64,000 bases of DNA, taken from assembly GCF_050948215.1 (NCBI RefSeq), contig NC_135152.1, positions 6,792,310 to 6,856,309 on the forward strand. Direction: 5' to 3'. Below are positions 23,617 through 36,660 of this stretch, piece after piece; position 1 is the first letter of the stretch; every line of letters starts with the position of its first letter. The notes under the pieces are model-generated. The model saw only the letters and a program-made list of their open reading frames with translations, was not told where the DNA came from and ran no database searches. Position numbers and translations under genes: made by a program. The stretch is from Halictus rubicundus. Lineage: Eukaryota > Arthropoda > Insecta > Hymenoptera > Halictidae.

Positions 23617-24842
23617 GTGATTAGCAGTTTTTAACTACATGCACTCGGAGGACGTTTGCGTAGTTTGATCACGTTCCCCAGTACCATTGTCTTTGACAGC
23701 GACCCAACAGTTCTGCAAACTGAATACCCACTTTCGAGGCTAGTGGGCGATATAAGCGCGCAAACATTTATCGCAGTCCTAGCACCCCATTTTATTGAAA
23801 TCGAAGGGGACCTCGTCTGGAGCACCCCTTGTTAGTCTCGAGACTCAGTCTTGGAGGATTAAGAACCACCCCGTGCAACAGCCACGCAGGAAGGGTTGTC
23901 GCCTGGGTCTTCGGTCTAAATCCATTACCAAATCCCGGCGGCAGAAAAAACGGTTTAAAAACACCGGGGCAAGAGTGAACTCGCGAAAGAAAAAACAACT
24001 ATAAAGAGGATGGGGCGGACCAGAGGGATGGAAATAAACAAGGGGTGGGAAAACGATCAGAGCAGAGTCTCCACAGCGGCCGTGGCACGCAATCTCCTGG
24101 AAATTCCACGGGAAGATTCTCATGTAAATCGCGCAACGTTATCGAACCACCGGAAGTGGCTAAATGACGATCGCCATTATCCTGCGGGCCCGGCGAACGG
24201 GTTGGCGAGGACGCGGCTGGATGAGAGGATGGCGTGGGGGTGTTTCGAGGGTGAGGACGAGGCTGAAGAGTCTCAGCAAGAGGGGTGGAAGCGTAGGAAC
24301 TGGAGGAGTGGCGTCGCGGTTAGCCCCCGATGGGTTGAAAGCTTTCGAATCGTCGACCATTTCGTGCGTTGCTCGAGGTATTCCCCTTGATACCAGGCTA
24401 TTCCATTTACCTCGGCGCCGTGAAACCGGCCCCGGGTGAAAGGGGCTGGAAAAAATGCCGGGAAATCTGGCAGTCATGGACGCGCTGACCAGTTTACAGT
24501 GCATCCACCACCGAGATAAACTATTTGTCTGTTTTCGAACACCGGACCCGTGGGAAATCTGCTGGGACGTTCACGCCGCCGAAACGAACCCGTGAACCCT
24601 TCTTTTCGGCCTCCACCCACGAAACCCTCCCCGTTCGCGATCAAAAAGCAAACTTCTATGCGGCCTATTATTTTTTTCGTGCAGTCCACGATTACAATTG
24701 GTGGGCGAAATTTCAAATAGAAAGATTAAAAGTACTTGGGAACATCTACATATTCTTTCGAACTTACTAAAAATTATTATGGGATTTTTGGGTTTCATGC
24801 GGAGGGTGATTTTGTATGGTGATTTCTCTTCGTCTTTTGCGT

Positions 24843-25175
24843 TTTAGTGGTGGATTGGGAGTTTGAGAAATAGCTATAGAGTGTACTAAACGGAATACAG
24901 ATCACGAGACCGGGGGATGGTTTGCGTGAAACTTTTAAAAAATCGATTCTCTTCCCTTCTCTTGTGTTTTACTAGTGGATTGGGACTTTGAGAAATAGCT
25001 ACAGAATGTTCCAAATGGAACATAGAATGTACGAAATGGAATACAGATCATGGAAACAGAGGGTGGTTTTGCGCTACGAAACTTTTAGAGAGTTGATTCT
25101 CTTCTTCCGTATTTTACTGGCGGATTCGAACTTTGAGAAACGGATACAGGATGCAGCAAATGGAATAGAGATGTA
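24843..25175. repeat. Degenerate tandem repeat, about 115-140-bp unit
   Basis: Three units around GTGGATTGGGAGTTTGAGAA, ATAGCTAYAGA, GGAATACAGATCA and GAAACTTTTA, at about 24850, 24972 and 25119. Confidence 0.7.
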
Positions 25176-25864
25176 AAAGGTTATATTTTTGTAGTTATTG
25201 TATATTTTCGTCGGGAAAAAGTTAGCGAAACTTTAGACTGCAGAATTTCGTCCGTTTATATGGTCCAGAAATGTTTCAGAGATTACAGAATGTACGCTCG
25301 AGCGAAATTCAAGACAATTTCGATGCGGGTCCATTGTTGTGGAGGTATTTACGTTGATAATGGAATTTGACATTTTCCAATTCCTTCAAATTATTACGGA
25401 ATTACGACTCCTTTCTCTCAAAACATGAAAAATACATTTTCTCGATCGTCCGCGCAGAACTCACCCCGACTGTTTATTGTTACAGAAACACGGCGCCGAA
25501 TCATTCTCGTTTTAACACACTGCGCGTGGTATCGTTGTGCAGCAATACCGTGACGAATTACTGCTTCCATCGACGATGACTACGTGATAGTTATAATGAA
25601 CCAGATTTGCATATCGTTAGCCACGCTGAGTATATTACTCTTGTTAATGATACGTTAATGACGATCATTTTAGATAGATTATGAAACATTCTGATATCCT
25701 GTCTAAAAAAGTGTGCATGCTCATAGTGGAGCCTAAAATTGTATCCAAAAATCGAATATACACAGGAAAAACATCCTTTATCAAATCCAGGAACGTAAAA
25801 AAGCAGAAAATACGGAAGCATGATCCATACATTGCAAAAAGTGAAGGGATATACAGCGTGGATC

Positions 25865-26192
25865 GAAATTCGTGGTACAAGTGGACAGAAGGTGATTCTA
25901 CATTAAAGAAAAGAAAAAAATTTGGTATAACATTTTTTCATACAAAGCTTTGTTTCCGAGAAAATCGAGTTTGAAAATACAATGAAGACGCGTAACACTA
26001 GCTAGGAATCATCTGACGCGTCTGATCGTGACCAACCAATTCTACTTCCCGCATATAGTAATCTATAGCACGCGAGCCCGGCGGAATTTTCTCGAAAACA
26101 AGACGTCAAATAAGAAAATGTTATTCCCTTTTTTGGCTTTATTTTTACATGTAGAATCAGCCCCCGTCCGGTTGTACCACGAATTTTTCTAA
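25865..26192. mobile_element. Diverged copy of the foldback MITE
   Basis: AATTCGTGGTACAAGTGGAC, GGTGATTCTACATT and GGTATAACATTTTTTC on the left pair with AAAATGTTATTCCC, GTAGAATCAGCCCC and GGTTGTACCACGAATTT on the right, as in the element at 41586. The outermost ends are eroded. Confidence 0.6.
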
Positions 26193-26984
26193 CTCAACTC
26201 TAAGTTCTGATTTCGAGTTTTGAAATTTATCTATTCATTTTTCACATAAATGCCGTATAATAGCGATTACTACTCCGCATTAAATTGCCATAGTTTTTGG
26301 GACAATCGGACGCAGTACAGCCAAAAGTTTCCGCAAACTTCGTCAACGAAGCTGTCAGATTTGTTTGCCCATTTGCAAATCGGCAGCGATAAACCGTTCG
26401 CCAACAGCAACAAGCGAATCCCGTCAGAGGATACGCGATTAAAACGAGAATCGAAGATAATGGGGGCGGAGGGGCGTTCGTCTGGGAAACGAACGAACCC
26501 GTCGTAGTCGTCGCGCGGGTGGTATTTTTCACGGGTTCGCGGCGAAAAAACAACCCCCGTGGGCGAGGGCGAGAACGGAGTGTGTGCGGGGGCGGTGGCG
26601 CGAAAGGAAAAGCTTCGATCGCTCGGGGCTCTCGCATATATCGCTAATTAAAATCTGTCGCGTACACAGGCGGCTGGTGCACTGTGGAAAGAGAAAGAGA
26701 ATGAGAAACAGACGGATGTGTACGGGGATCGAGGAGCGTCCAGCGTGATCGAAAAAAGCCGGGCAGAGGAAAAGCAACCGGCCGGTGGTGTGGGTGAGAA
26801 AGACGCGGGGAACGGGTAGGGAAAAACGTTGAAATCCCGCTAACGAGAGGATTCGTTATTGGACGCAGGTGAAATATAAAGAACTGTCGTTATCGCTCCT
26901 CCGCCGTGTCCCTGGGGCGCGATACCAGCGTGCCGGGTTAGTTTTTTAATCGAGTTTGCCGTGGCACACGTTCTCACCCCCGAC

Positions 26985-27044
26985 ACGACTCGACTCGACT
27001 CAACTCTCGACTCGAGTCGACCCGACTCGACTCGACTCGACTCG
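26985..27044. repeat. (ACTCG)n pentanucleotide repeat
   Basis: Imperfect run of CGACT units, including the palindromic CTCGAGTCGA. Confidence 0.9.
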
Positions 27045-27462
27045 GACGTTCGCCCGCTTGAAATGCAAATGCCCGGTATCAGTCAGTTATTAGGGAGCTG
27101 CTCTTTTTTTCGGAACAACCCCGACCCTCGCTCTTGCACACGACGACCTATGCCGGGGGTAGTTTATCTGCTTGGAGAGTTCTCGACGATACCCGGGGTG
27201 TAGACGAGTCACGAGACCGGGGAACCAGGTTTGCTTTAATATGGAAAAATTGGATGGCTGTCCAGTTCGGCGCCTCGAGGATTCTACCCTGGCATGCTGG
27301 TGTCGGCGGATGATCGTGTTTGAACTGGATGGAATATTTGGTACTTCGAGAATTTTCCTGTGTTATTGTTGTTAGAGGACTTGTGATTCTTGTTGGAGAT
27401 TACGAGGAAGGGGAGTTCATTTTAAGTTCATTGCCTCTGATATCAAAGTAACGATCCTTACA

Positions 27463-27775
27463 GGAAGCTAAATTTTTATGGATTAAATTGTAGACACTAA
27501 AATCAACCCCTAAATACCAGCGGTCAATTCTTCAAAAATGATATTTGCCCCTAGGAGGTGTAAAGACAAATATTACGTTATGAAATCGAGTTAGGGAGTC
27601 AATTTGATGGGAATCAATAAATTTTACTGTCGCACTGAATATCGTAGCGGGAAGATCAATTTTTATGGATCATCTCACAGACACTGGAATTCACTCCTGA
27701 ATGCGAGGTCTCTCCAAAAACGATGTTGCGTTCGGGAGATTTAAAGGTGAACTGCATTTGACATTGGGTTATAGA
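27463..27775. repeat. Diverged tandem duplication, about 190 bp
   Basis: Two units starting GGAAGCTAAATTTTTATGGA and GGGAAGATCAATTTTTATGG share spaced matches (AGACACT, CTCCAAAAACGAT-like, GGAG/GGAGAT). Confidence 0.5.
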
Positions 27776-28491
27776 AAAATACTAATTCTTAACTCATTGT
27801 TTTTCAGCTACTTAAATTAGTCCTTGCTTTTCATAAATCAATTCTTGTACAGTGTTCAAGAGGCTGCGACATGTGTATTTCAAGAATTGAATTGGTTCGT
27901 AGTTGACATTCAGTTCCGGAAAAAATCTAATTCTCAACGCACTGATACTCAACTGCTAAAATCTGAGCACGAAAAGTTGGAATTGAAAGCACAGATCAGC
28001 TTTGGAGTCAAATAGTGGATTGAGAACACTTCCCGAAGTTACTCAATCGGCTCTACCACAGTCAATAAAGCCCTCCTCCACCACCTAAGAGTATTTCCAT
28101 GTAATTATCATTTTCTGGATTGTACACCTCGCTAATACACCGTAGCATAGACCTCCTAATTAACGAGCCGACGACATTCGGAAGAGCATTTCGATGGCAG
28201 TCGGTAGTTGTCGAGTCGCAGACAGTCGGCTGATCCTTTCATAACGGCGCTCGACAATCGACGCGGGACGATAATGGCTCCGTAGTAACGTCGAGGCGTT
28301 CTCATTCATCCTCCCTCTCTCTCTCTCTATCTCTCCATCTCTCCCTAGCACTCCGTTGACTCGTAAATTACGATAAATCAACGTAATCTGTACGGGTAGA
28401 TGACGGACGTGTCGCTCGGCTAAGTAGTTCGCGGTGTTCGCGGCCCCGGCTGGAATTGGCGTTGTCGTGGCCAATCCCAGGACAAGGGAGA

Positions 28492-28517
28492 GCCCTGAGC
28501 CCTGAGCCCTGAGCCCT
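28492..28517. repeat. (GCCCTGA)n short tandem repeat
   Basis: Three full 7-bp units and a partial fourth. Confidence 0.85.
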
Positions 28518-30130
28518 CGAGCCGGGGGGAGAACCGAGCCGGCTGGCTTAATAATCTAGGAAAGCTCGACTCCCGGGCCCCGATAAATTATTCCCCGCCA
28601 TTAGATCCCAACAGAATTATTCGATTAAATCTTGATCCAGCCGGTCCGCGATCTTCCGCCGCGACACGTACTCGAACGCCGCCGGCACGTTTCGCTTCCG
28701 GCGTCGAAAACCGTCCACCCCCTATACACCCTCTCCCACCCCCGCGCGCCACCGTTGATCACCGCACTTACAAGTGTCACAGAATAATTGACCGAGTCCC
28801 TGGATTACGATGCCAAGCCTCGTCTCAGCTGTTTTTCGACGCTGTTTCGGCTTCGACGTTGGACACGTTCCGATCGAGCTGACGAGGGTTGCTGCACCCC
28901 ACAGCTTTTTTCAAAGTTGCATTGGGGAGGATGAGCTGCACCCCTTGCCGAAGCGGTTCGTTGACATTCTGATCGCTGAAACCACTTCCAGCGAACCACT
29001 TCGATGATGATTGTTTTATGTACTAGGAGATAGAAGTATTCTGTGTTTGGTGGGTCTGTCTTGGTTCTTAAGGGTACATCTACTAGCTCCTGAGGATGAT
29101 GAAACTAGTGTGGCTTTCAGAGTTACTTTAGTGTTAAGGATTAGATTGAGGAGCTTTGTGCAAATTTTATAAATTTTGTTTACCGTGAAGCCAGCATTGC
29201 TCTCTCTCTCTTTATCTCAACATTTTCTAACACTTCTTCCTCATATTGATTTACATATTGATTTAAAAGATTGTGTTACAAGTTTCCATTCTGAAAAAAA
29301 TTTAAAAGATGTGAAATACCCAGATATACACACCGCAATTAATTCGGACGGTTAAGTTGAAAATCCTGGTTGCAAACAATCAGAAAGCCCCCCAAAAAAT
29401 CGGAAAACGCAGATTTCGCATTGAAATTTAAGAGCGACATCGTTTATGTTTTTACAGCATCAGGTGTAAGTATTGTTCATGAATGTTCTCAGATTTTTTG
29501 TTGAGGTGCGCCGCGGTAGGCAAAAATAAAAGCCGCATCATCGAATTTGAATTTGATCGACAATAATATAGTCAACGATGTTGTAGGATGGGGTGGTTTA
29601 GAATGGCGAGTCCAATTGCGTTGGGAGTAACACGAGTTTCTTTCAGTGGGAATTAATTTGCGTCCGAAGTGGAGGCGGCCCCAATTATCATTATCGCGGA
29701 GCATTGGCACCGATAAGACGGCGAGGAAAGCTCCCTCGGCCGCCGCCGGAGGAGAATTTCTTTCGGCTTGCAGACAGATCGATGTCTGCCGGGCTATCCA
29801 ATTACAATTGGACTGCGATTCGATCGCGATATCAACTTCGTTGCGAAAGATAGGGGCACCCCCGACGCTATTGTCCTCGGGGCGACGCGACGCGACACGG
29901 ACGCTGTTCACGCGCCGTTATCTCGCGTCGCGGGAGTCTCCACGACTTTCCTCGTCCGCCGTGTCGATTTCACGTTTCCACCGTGCCCCATCGGTTCACG
30001 AAACTTCGCAAATTGCTTGTTACACGAAAACACGTTCATAGAAAACGCTGTTAAAAACCTTCCGAAAGAAATTCGATATTTTCACCACGCTCCCCTTTGA
30101 GAACGACTCGCTAACTCGCAATTATTCCGG

Positions 30131-30836
30131 GGTAAGTGAAATTTTCTTTTCAACGCCAATGCTTTTAGAAATCTAACGGTGAAATTCATTTTTATACGTT
30201 TTCGAAAACTTTCGTACGCTGCGAACGCGCAAAGTTCTATGGTCTGAGACAGAAATCAATTTCTACACTTTCATTCACGTTTGTATTAAATATTTTGTGG
30301 CCCGAATTATATCGAGCGCAAGTGATTTCTGCAAAATTGCGATTACTCGAGGGTAAGTGACATTTTCTTTTCAGCGCCAATGCTTTTAGAAAACTAAAGC
30401 GAAATCAATTTTTATACGTTTTCGGAAACCTTCATACGCTGCGAACGCCCAGAGTTCTGTGGTCTGTGAAAGAAATCAATTTCCGCACTTTAGTTAACGT
30501 TTGTATTAAATATTTCGTGGCCCGAATTATATCGAGCGCAAGTGATTTCTGCAAAATTGCGATTACTCGAGGGTAAGTGAAATTTTCTTTTCAGCGCCAA
30601 TGCTTTTCGAAGTCTAAGGGTAAAATTAATTTTTATACGTTTTTGAAAACTTTCGTACGCTGCGAACGCGCAAAGTTCTGTGGTCTGAGACAGAAATCAA
30701 TTTCCACACTTTCATTCACGTTTGTATTAAATATTTTGTGGTCCGAATTATATCTATAATTATTTCTGCAAAATTGCGATTACTCGAGGGTAAGTGAAAT
30801 TTTCTTTCCCATCGCCGGTGCTTTCAGTACTCTAAA
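30131..30836. repeat. Tandem repeat, about 220-bp unit, three units plus a fragment
   Basis: Units start with GGTAAGTG at 30131, 30352, 30572 and 30789 (spacing 221, 220, 217). They share CGCCAATGCTTTT, TTTTTATACGTTTT, CTGCGAACGC and GTATTAAATATTT. Each start reads like a splice donor and is followed about 15 bases later by a TTTTCTTTTCAG acceptor-like tract. Non-coding. Confidence 0.9.
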
Positions 30837-31901
30837 ATAGTGAAGTTTTCTCTTAATAAGCTGCCCGAAGATTCATCTTTAAATCCGGACGAGTGCTTTT
30901 CCTATTTCCGAGAAACGGTCGAAGCGTTAATGCACAGTCCACGAAACGAACTGATACACGCCGTGATCCTTCTTCGACGAACAATAATCGGGGCTCAGTG
31001 CAGCGAAAGAATCGCATCGCTTCGACAGACGGTGGCAGATCAAAGGATGCGCCCCTTGAACATCCTTGAACCCCAAAAACGCGGTAGCGGGATCCTTCGG
31101 GCCGAGTTCCAGCGAAATTTCCGGATGGATTCGATCGAGTTTCGGCTTCATTTCGCATTCCTCTGTCAAGTAAAAGCGCCCGGAGCAAACACAGGCGAGC
31201 GATTCAACAGGAGGGGGTTGGTGGGTATCCTGCATTGAGACCGAATCGTTCGGTTCAAGGAGCGTAAATTGAACGTGCAGCTTGACCGGTACACAGGAAG
31301 ACGGATGGTCGACAACCAAAGTGAGAGAGAGAGAGAGGAATAGGAGAGGGAATGGGTTGGATAGGATTCCGAAACGATGAGGGTGGAAAATGGTGGTTTC
31401 GAGGGGGCGGGGGTTAGCGATCGCGCGTTAATGTCGCCCGGGGTAAGGTCATTAGGATCCGTCGGGCCCGGTAGGAAGCAACGACAGCTATCCGGTGACG
31501 GTCAGGAGTTGTTCAGGCACGATTGGTTTCTCTCGTAACGAGTGGACCAATCCGGGAGCTGCTGCGGCCGGATGTAAGCCTGTCGCGCTCCGCCGCAGCT
31601 GCGGATGTCAGGTGAACGGTGTCGACCGCGCCGGTGGAGTCAGGCGCACCTGGCTCGTTTATTCCGGTAATTTATACGACACCTCGTCACTTACGCCGAC
31701 CGACGCCGGTCCAGAATCGATACACATCCTTTCCCCGAATAGCCGGTGTCCTCCTGGGGACGGGGGCTCGCCGGTGGGGAGGACAGGTGAGTCTATCGTT
31801 CGTTTCGACATCCGAAGACTGCGTGGAAAGATAGGGGTTGCCCAAAATTGGACCAGCGTCGAGATCGATTTTCTTATTCATAGTCAGTTCGTATCGCCGA
31901 T

Positions 31902-31930
31902 GACTGCGGATTTTTATGCAGAGTAAAAAT
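31902..31930. repeat. GCGGATTTTATGCA-type MITE left end
   Basis: GACTGCGGATTTTTATGCA followed by GAGTAAAAAT. No clear right end nearby. Confidence 0.5.
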
Positions 31931-32592
31931 TGCCTGCACTCGCTACAATATACAGACGCTACACGGACGATGATTAAAAACGGGTCTGATACTTGTAAGC
32001 CTCATACTACTCATCGTGAGGAGTAAAAAATTTCTTATCCACGTAAAAAGCAATCCTTTACCTGTAAAATCAACTTTTGTTGCTTATTACTGTTCCACGG
32101 CGTAACTAGTTCTACTGTACCGAGAAAAAGCTCCAACACTATTTCAACACTCCAATAACCATATCCGCTTCCCATTCATAAAGCAGTTATCTGTTTTTGC
32201 CAGTCTGTTTTCTCCCGTGTGGGCGCAGCAACAGCTACAGAGGGTTGCTCCGAGGTGGTCCGTGTTACGGAGATATGCATGCACACTATATTCATCGAGA
32301 CGAGTCAGTGCAGATGAACAAAACATCAGTATGCTAAGCACGTCGTAGATGCAGTGGCCCTAACAATTGGCTGCATCCGACCGAACTGACCCTGTCCTAC
32401 TTAAATGGTCCTACCGAAATGATTATAGCCATACTGCTGTGAACACTTATATAGCTTCTATTTTCATAGGCTGTTCCACAACGAACGGCAAATGCATACT
32501 TCGACAATTAAAATGATTTCATTGGGATACATCAGACTTCATTAGAATACTGTACTAGAAAACACAGCAGACGCTTCATGAATATTTGTATA

Positions 32593-32796
32593 CAGTGATT
32601 TTTGATATATGTCAACCACATGGGTCTTGCCAGCGACATATATCGTCCAGGACCGAGCCCGTGTTATGTTTACACTACTCGGGGTCCGAGGCCTGTCGAG
32701 CTTCGCAGCCCCTCACGGGATATGCCCCGCGGTAGTGGGGATAATTCCGCGACGTTTATCATCCAGGCCTTGGCGACATATACAGAGAAATCACTG
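32593..32796. mobile_element. CAGTGATTT-type MITE, copy 3 (both ends)
   Basis: TA at 32591-32592 and 32797-32798 flanks 204 bp. Inverted ends CAGTGATTTTTGATATATG and CAGTGATTTCTCTGTATATG. TA duplication suggests a Tc1/mariner-type parent. Confidence 0.8.
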
Positions 32797-35700
32797 TATT
32801 TCGGAAATTTACGAATGCCATGCTGTGCGCATAAATGCAATGTCTCTACCTCCTTTTAGTCGATATAGTGATGGCTGGGATTTTGTGTATGTATGACAAA
32901 AATTAATAGATTAATGGAGGTGCAATGATAAAGATACAGTGAAGGGTTGAGGGCAATATTTTTACGAAACCTTGAAATAAATGAAATTTATCATGCATGG
33001 AGTGGACTGATAGAACATTATCGAATAAAATTAACAATATTTATATTTTCTTGATTCAATCCAGTGAAAATTGTCTTCGAGCCTAAAAGCCCGGGCTAAA
33101 TCTATCCCAAATATTTTTCCATTATATTAGAAACTCGTCACCCAGAGAAGGGGCTTCTACTTAGCATCGACCTTCGAAAACTCGTTTGGAAAAACCGCAG
33201 CGTCTATCAGGGTGGATCCCAAGGAAGCGAAATCGGCGCACGAGCGGGGACTTAGGGTAACGCGGCGCTAAACAGTTTTGTCGGGGTCGTGTCGCTCGAG
33301 CCTCGCTTAAGGAGAACTCGTGTCGAGGGGGAGCAAAGAGAAAAGTAAAGCAGGAAAGTGGCGTGGAAGACGTGGCCCCGGCCGGGCTTAATGGCGGTTA
33401 CAATTCTAATTAAGATAATACTTCAGCCGCGTTCTCCCGCCTCTCTCCCTCTCTCCGTCATCTCGAAGCGAGAGGGCCGTGAGAAAGTCTGCGAAAACCG
33501 CAGTATAGTCAACGACACCGGCCTGCTCTCTTCGTGTCCTTTGCGGCCGCCACGGCGTGTAACGTCTCCACGGAGTTGTCCCGCGGCTCGTTCCCTCTGA
33601 TGGAAGCAATTAAAATAATGGCGAGCTCCACGACGACGACCTCGCCGACCTGACGCTGCAACGTGTACCCTCACGAAAGTGGCTGGCTCGTGCTCCCATT
33701 ATCCAACGCGACCCTATCGGGCTCTGATCGATGCAATCGAACCGGGATCTTCTCCCGTGTTTGCCAACTTGCTCCTCAAACTCCCAACAATTTTTTCCTT
33801 CCTTCGGGCGGCGCCTTTTCGCATGCGAAATTATTTACCGTGTCCAATCACCGCTCGACACATTTTCTGCTTCTCCCTTCGTGTTGACGTTCGTTCAATG
33901 TATTTATAATTCTCTACAAAGCCTGCCAGGTCCATCAATTTTCTTAAACATGCTTGTAAAGGTACTTTGTCTAGATCCATTGATCTTGCATCTAATTAAG
34001 ACTCTCTGAACTTTCACGTTCACTTTGATTCGACTTATTTATAATTCCCGAGAACTTTAGGAGCCCCTGTGATACTGATTGCAGCTTTCAACAAATATTC
34101 GCAAATATGCATTCTGTGCAATGTTAAAGCTTGCATTGCGAATTAAACAACAGTATACTAAAAAATTCATGGAACAATATCGTTCGAGTCGCAATAAATT
34201 AAAAATGTATCCAATGGAGAAGCATTCGACGAGTTTCTATGGATTGTCGAGCGCATATTGCATTTCAGCGGACAGTTTCGCAGGAGTTGTAGCCTGCAGC
34301 GAGTAAAATGCGATCGTTTATAAAAATTAAGAAAAACGCTCGGCCGCGTCGCTGTAAATTCTAGCGCATCGGAACACTCGAGAATCCCCGTAAGTACCAT
34401 TCCGTAAATGCATGTGTAAGGACGGTGCCATCCATCGCGTCAGGTCGTCGTCGCAATCATTCGTATTTCTCTCGTCGCGTGCGTCACCGGTATGACGCTA
34501 CTACATACACGTCTTCCGTGCAATTTCCGACAGGAATCGTCGTCGCGACGAAACTCGGATGCTCCCCTTCTTTCCCCGGGGGAAAATGGAACTGCATTGT
34601 CCCGCGGTGCATCGGTGCATCGCGCGAACCAAGGTGCGAACCGTTGTCACGCTGATGCATGCAATTCTCGATACCTATCGACAATCCCCGCGAGATCGAC
34701 ACGTAACTTATTTAATAAACTAGAAAACGGATAGGATCGCCTCCTCCGACTGTCCCGTGTCGTAAAATTTCGTTCATACTTCCCGTACAAAAACCAATTT
34801 AAATTCAAATCGAAGTTCCCGATGTTAAATATGTATTCGGATTCTACGGCGGTCGGATTTGAATCTAATTATGCCTCTGGCAACATCGAATTTATACTCG
34901 GGATCTTATTCGTGGTTATGTTCGAATAGTAATGAACAGATTTGAGTTTAAATCGGGACGGTGCAAATCCGAATTTGGATAGTCGAATCTAAATTCTAAT
35001 TGAGAGCTGATGAACACGTTGTGTTCTAGTCCGAATTAGAAATCCTATTATTGGATTGGAGAATGCAATGACGAGGATGATTCGTATTATGACTGCTGCA
35101 GCACATGCTCCCTTTTCGAATTGAAGTGAACTCGTGAATTCTTCTAGCTCGTCCGTCCCGTGTTATATACAATATAGTTACTAATTCTTCAGTTTTTAAA
35201 GATCCTTCGAAGATCCACCCCTGAAGACAGAAAAATCTCTTATTAAAAGCGTATGTATGTTGGAATTAAGAAGAACTATAAATCAGTGAATTCGTTGTCC
35301 AAAAGTACCCTTCGATTCGAATAGTTAACCAGCTATAGCGAAACTGGAGCCGTTCGGTGCTCAGCATAAAGTTCCAGGGTGCAAAGAAGAGCACCCTAGC
35401 ATTAGAAAGATCCCCGGTTCCGTTACACCCTCTAAAGACCCGTGTAAGGAATACATTCTCCGGATCGGATAATCGGCCGTCGACGGCAATCAGCCGCCAT
35501 ATTGGCGAGTCGGTAAGACCGCGAGAGGCGGTGTCGAGGGAAAATCGTTTTCCTTCCAGTTGAACGGCCGGGAATCTCGGGCTCTCGGGGAGAGAGGCGG
35601 TGCATCATAGCGTTTGCGAATTCCGTCGAATTAGTGCCGCGATAAAGCACGGTGTTTCGGCCGAGTTTCCATTTCGATCACATTTGCATGAGCGTTCCCC

Positions 35701-36419
35701 TCGTTATCTCGGCCGGGCCGATCACGCAAATGGCCGTTCTACACCCTTCTGCTGTCCTCAATCTCCGAGTTGAACGACCGGATAAAACGAACAGCCGAAA
35801 GAAAACGCGCCATCGCCAGGGGGGATCTCCGATCCGGGAATACATTGCGGCTCTCGAAATGAAATTGTCCTTCCCTATCGTCCATCTGACTTCCCCCGCG
35901 CTCGTTTCTCCTCTCCCGCGTTTCTACCTCGCCCCTTTGGCCCTCAGCCTTGTACTTCCTCCTAATCTCCGAGATTTCTGTCTTCTTCCATGGCTCCTGG
36001 ACCCACGCGATCCCGCTATTTCTCCGCGAGATCAGGATTATCAGAAGTTCGAGGTACTCACGGCGGGACACGGGGGAATGATTTACGGCGCCGGCGGCGA
36101 TCTATGCGGAACACGTGGCCGTGAATGATCGCGGTCTTCGTGCGCATGATAGCGCGTGATTTGGGGAGGGTCAACAGGCCTCGGGGAACTCCCGTGCCCC
36201 CGAGTATTCGGTAATTCTTCTTGATGTTTCCGGCCTGAAAAATGTTGTGACGGTGAGATCAACTGATAGGACACTCTGTCGGATTTTTGAAAAATTTTTT
36301 TGCTCCTCTAAATTCAGATTTAACCTTCCGGGGCGAAATTTCACTCTTGAATTTCTTCCTTTGCGATATTTACTTCTTCCCATTGAGCCTTTAAACATTT
36401 GATATGATTATTATATTAA

Positions 36420-36660
36420 CCCTTAGCACTCGAATGGCGACTGTAAGGCACCGCTAATTGCTCTATCATTATCCCAAATATTTTTTACATTACTAAATTT
36501 GTTTGTATTTAATAAATTACTAAACACTTCGGTATCGTACGAGTATTGTTGCATCATTTTCGTGTGTATAACATAAAAAAAAATATATATGGAAGGGAAA
36601 TATTCTAGGTCTGAAGAAACTGTTTCCTTTTGGAGTTAAAATAGCTTCGAGTGCAAAGGG
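36420..36660 (+). mobile_element. TTAA-flanked MITE, CCCTTAGCACTCG family, copy 2
   Basis: TTAA at 36416-36419 and 36661-36664; 241 bp. Left end CCCTTAGCACTCGAA, right end TTCGAGTGCAAAGGG. Shares long internal stretches with the copies at 2612 (reversed) and 59552. Confidence 0.85.

Larger units (their letters stand above)
23617..30130. other. Gene-free stretch between HELZ-like and P4HA
   Basis: Apart from the listed repeats it holds GC-rich blocks (23800-24600, 26440-27250, 28430-28760) with no recognisable domain. It could include P4HA 5' exons or intron, but none was identified. Confidence 0.45.

Noticed and set aside
31495..31926. 143-codon plus-strand frame tested as the missing P4HA start
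   Set aside because: No signal peptide or P4HA first-helix pattern.
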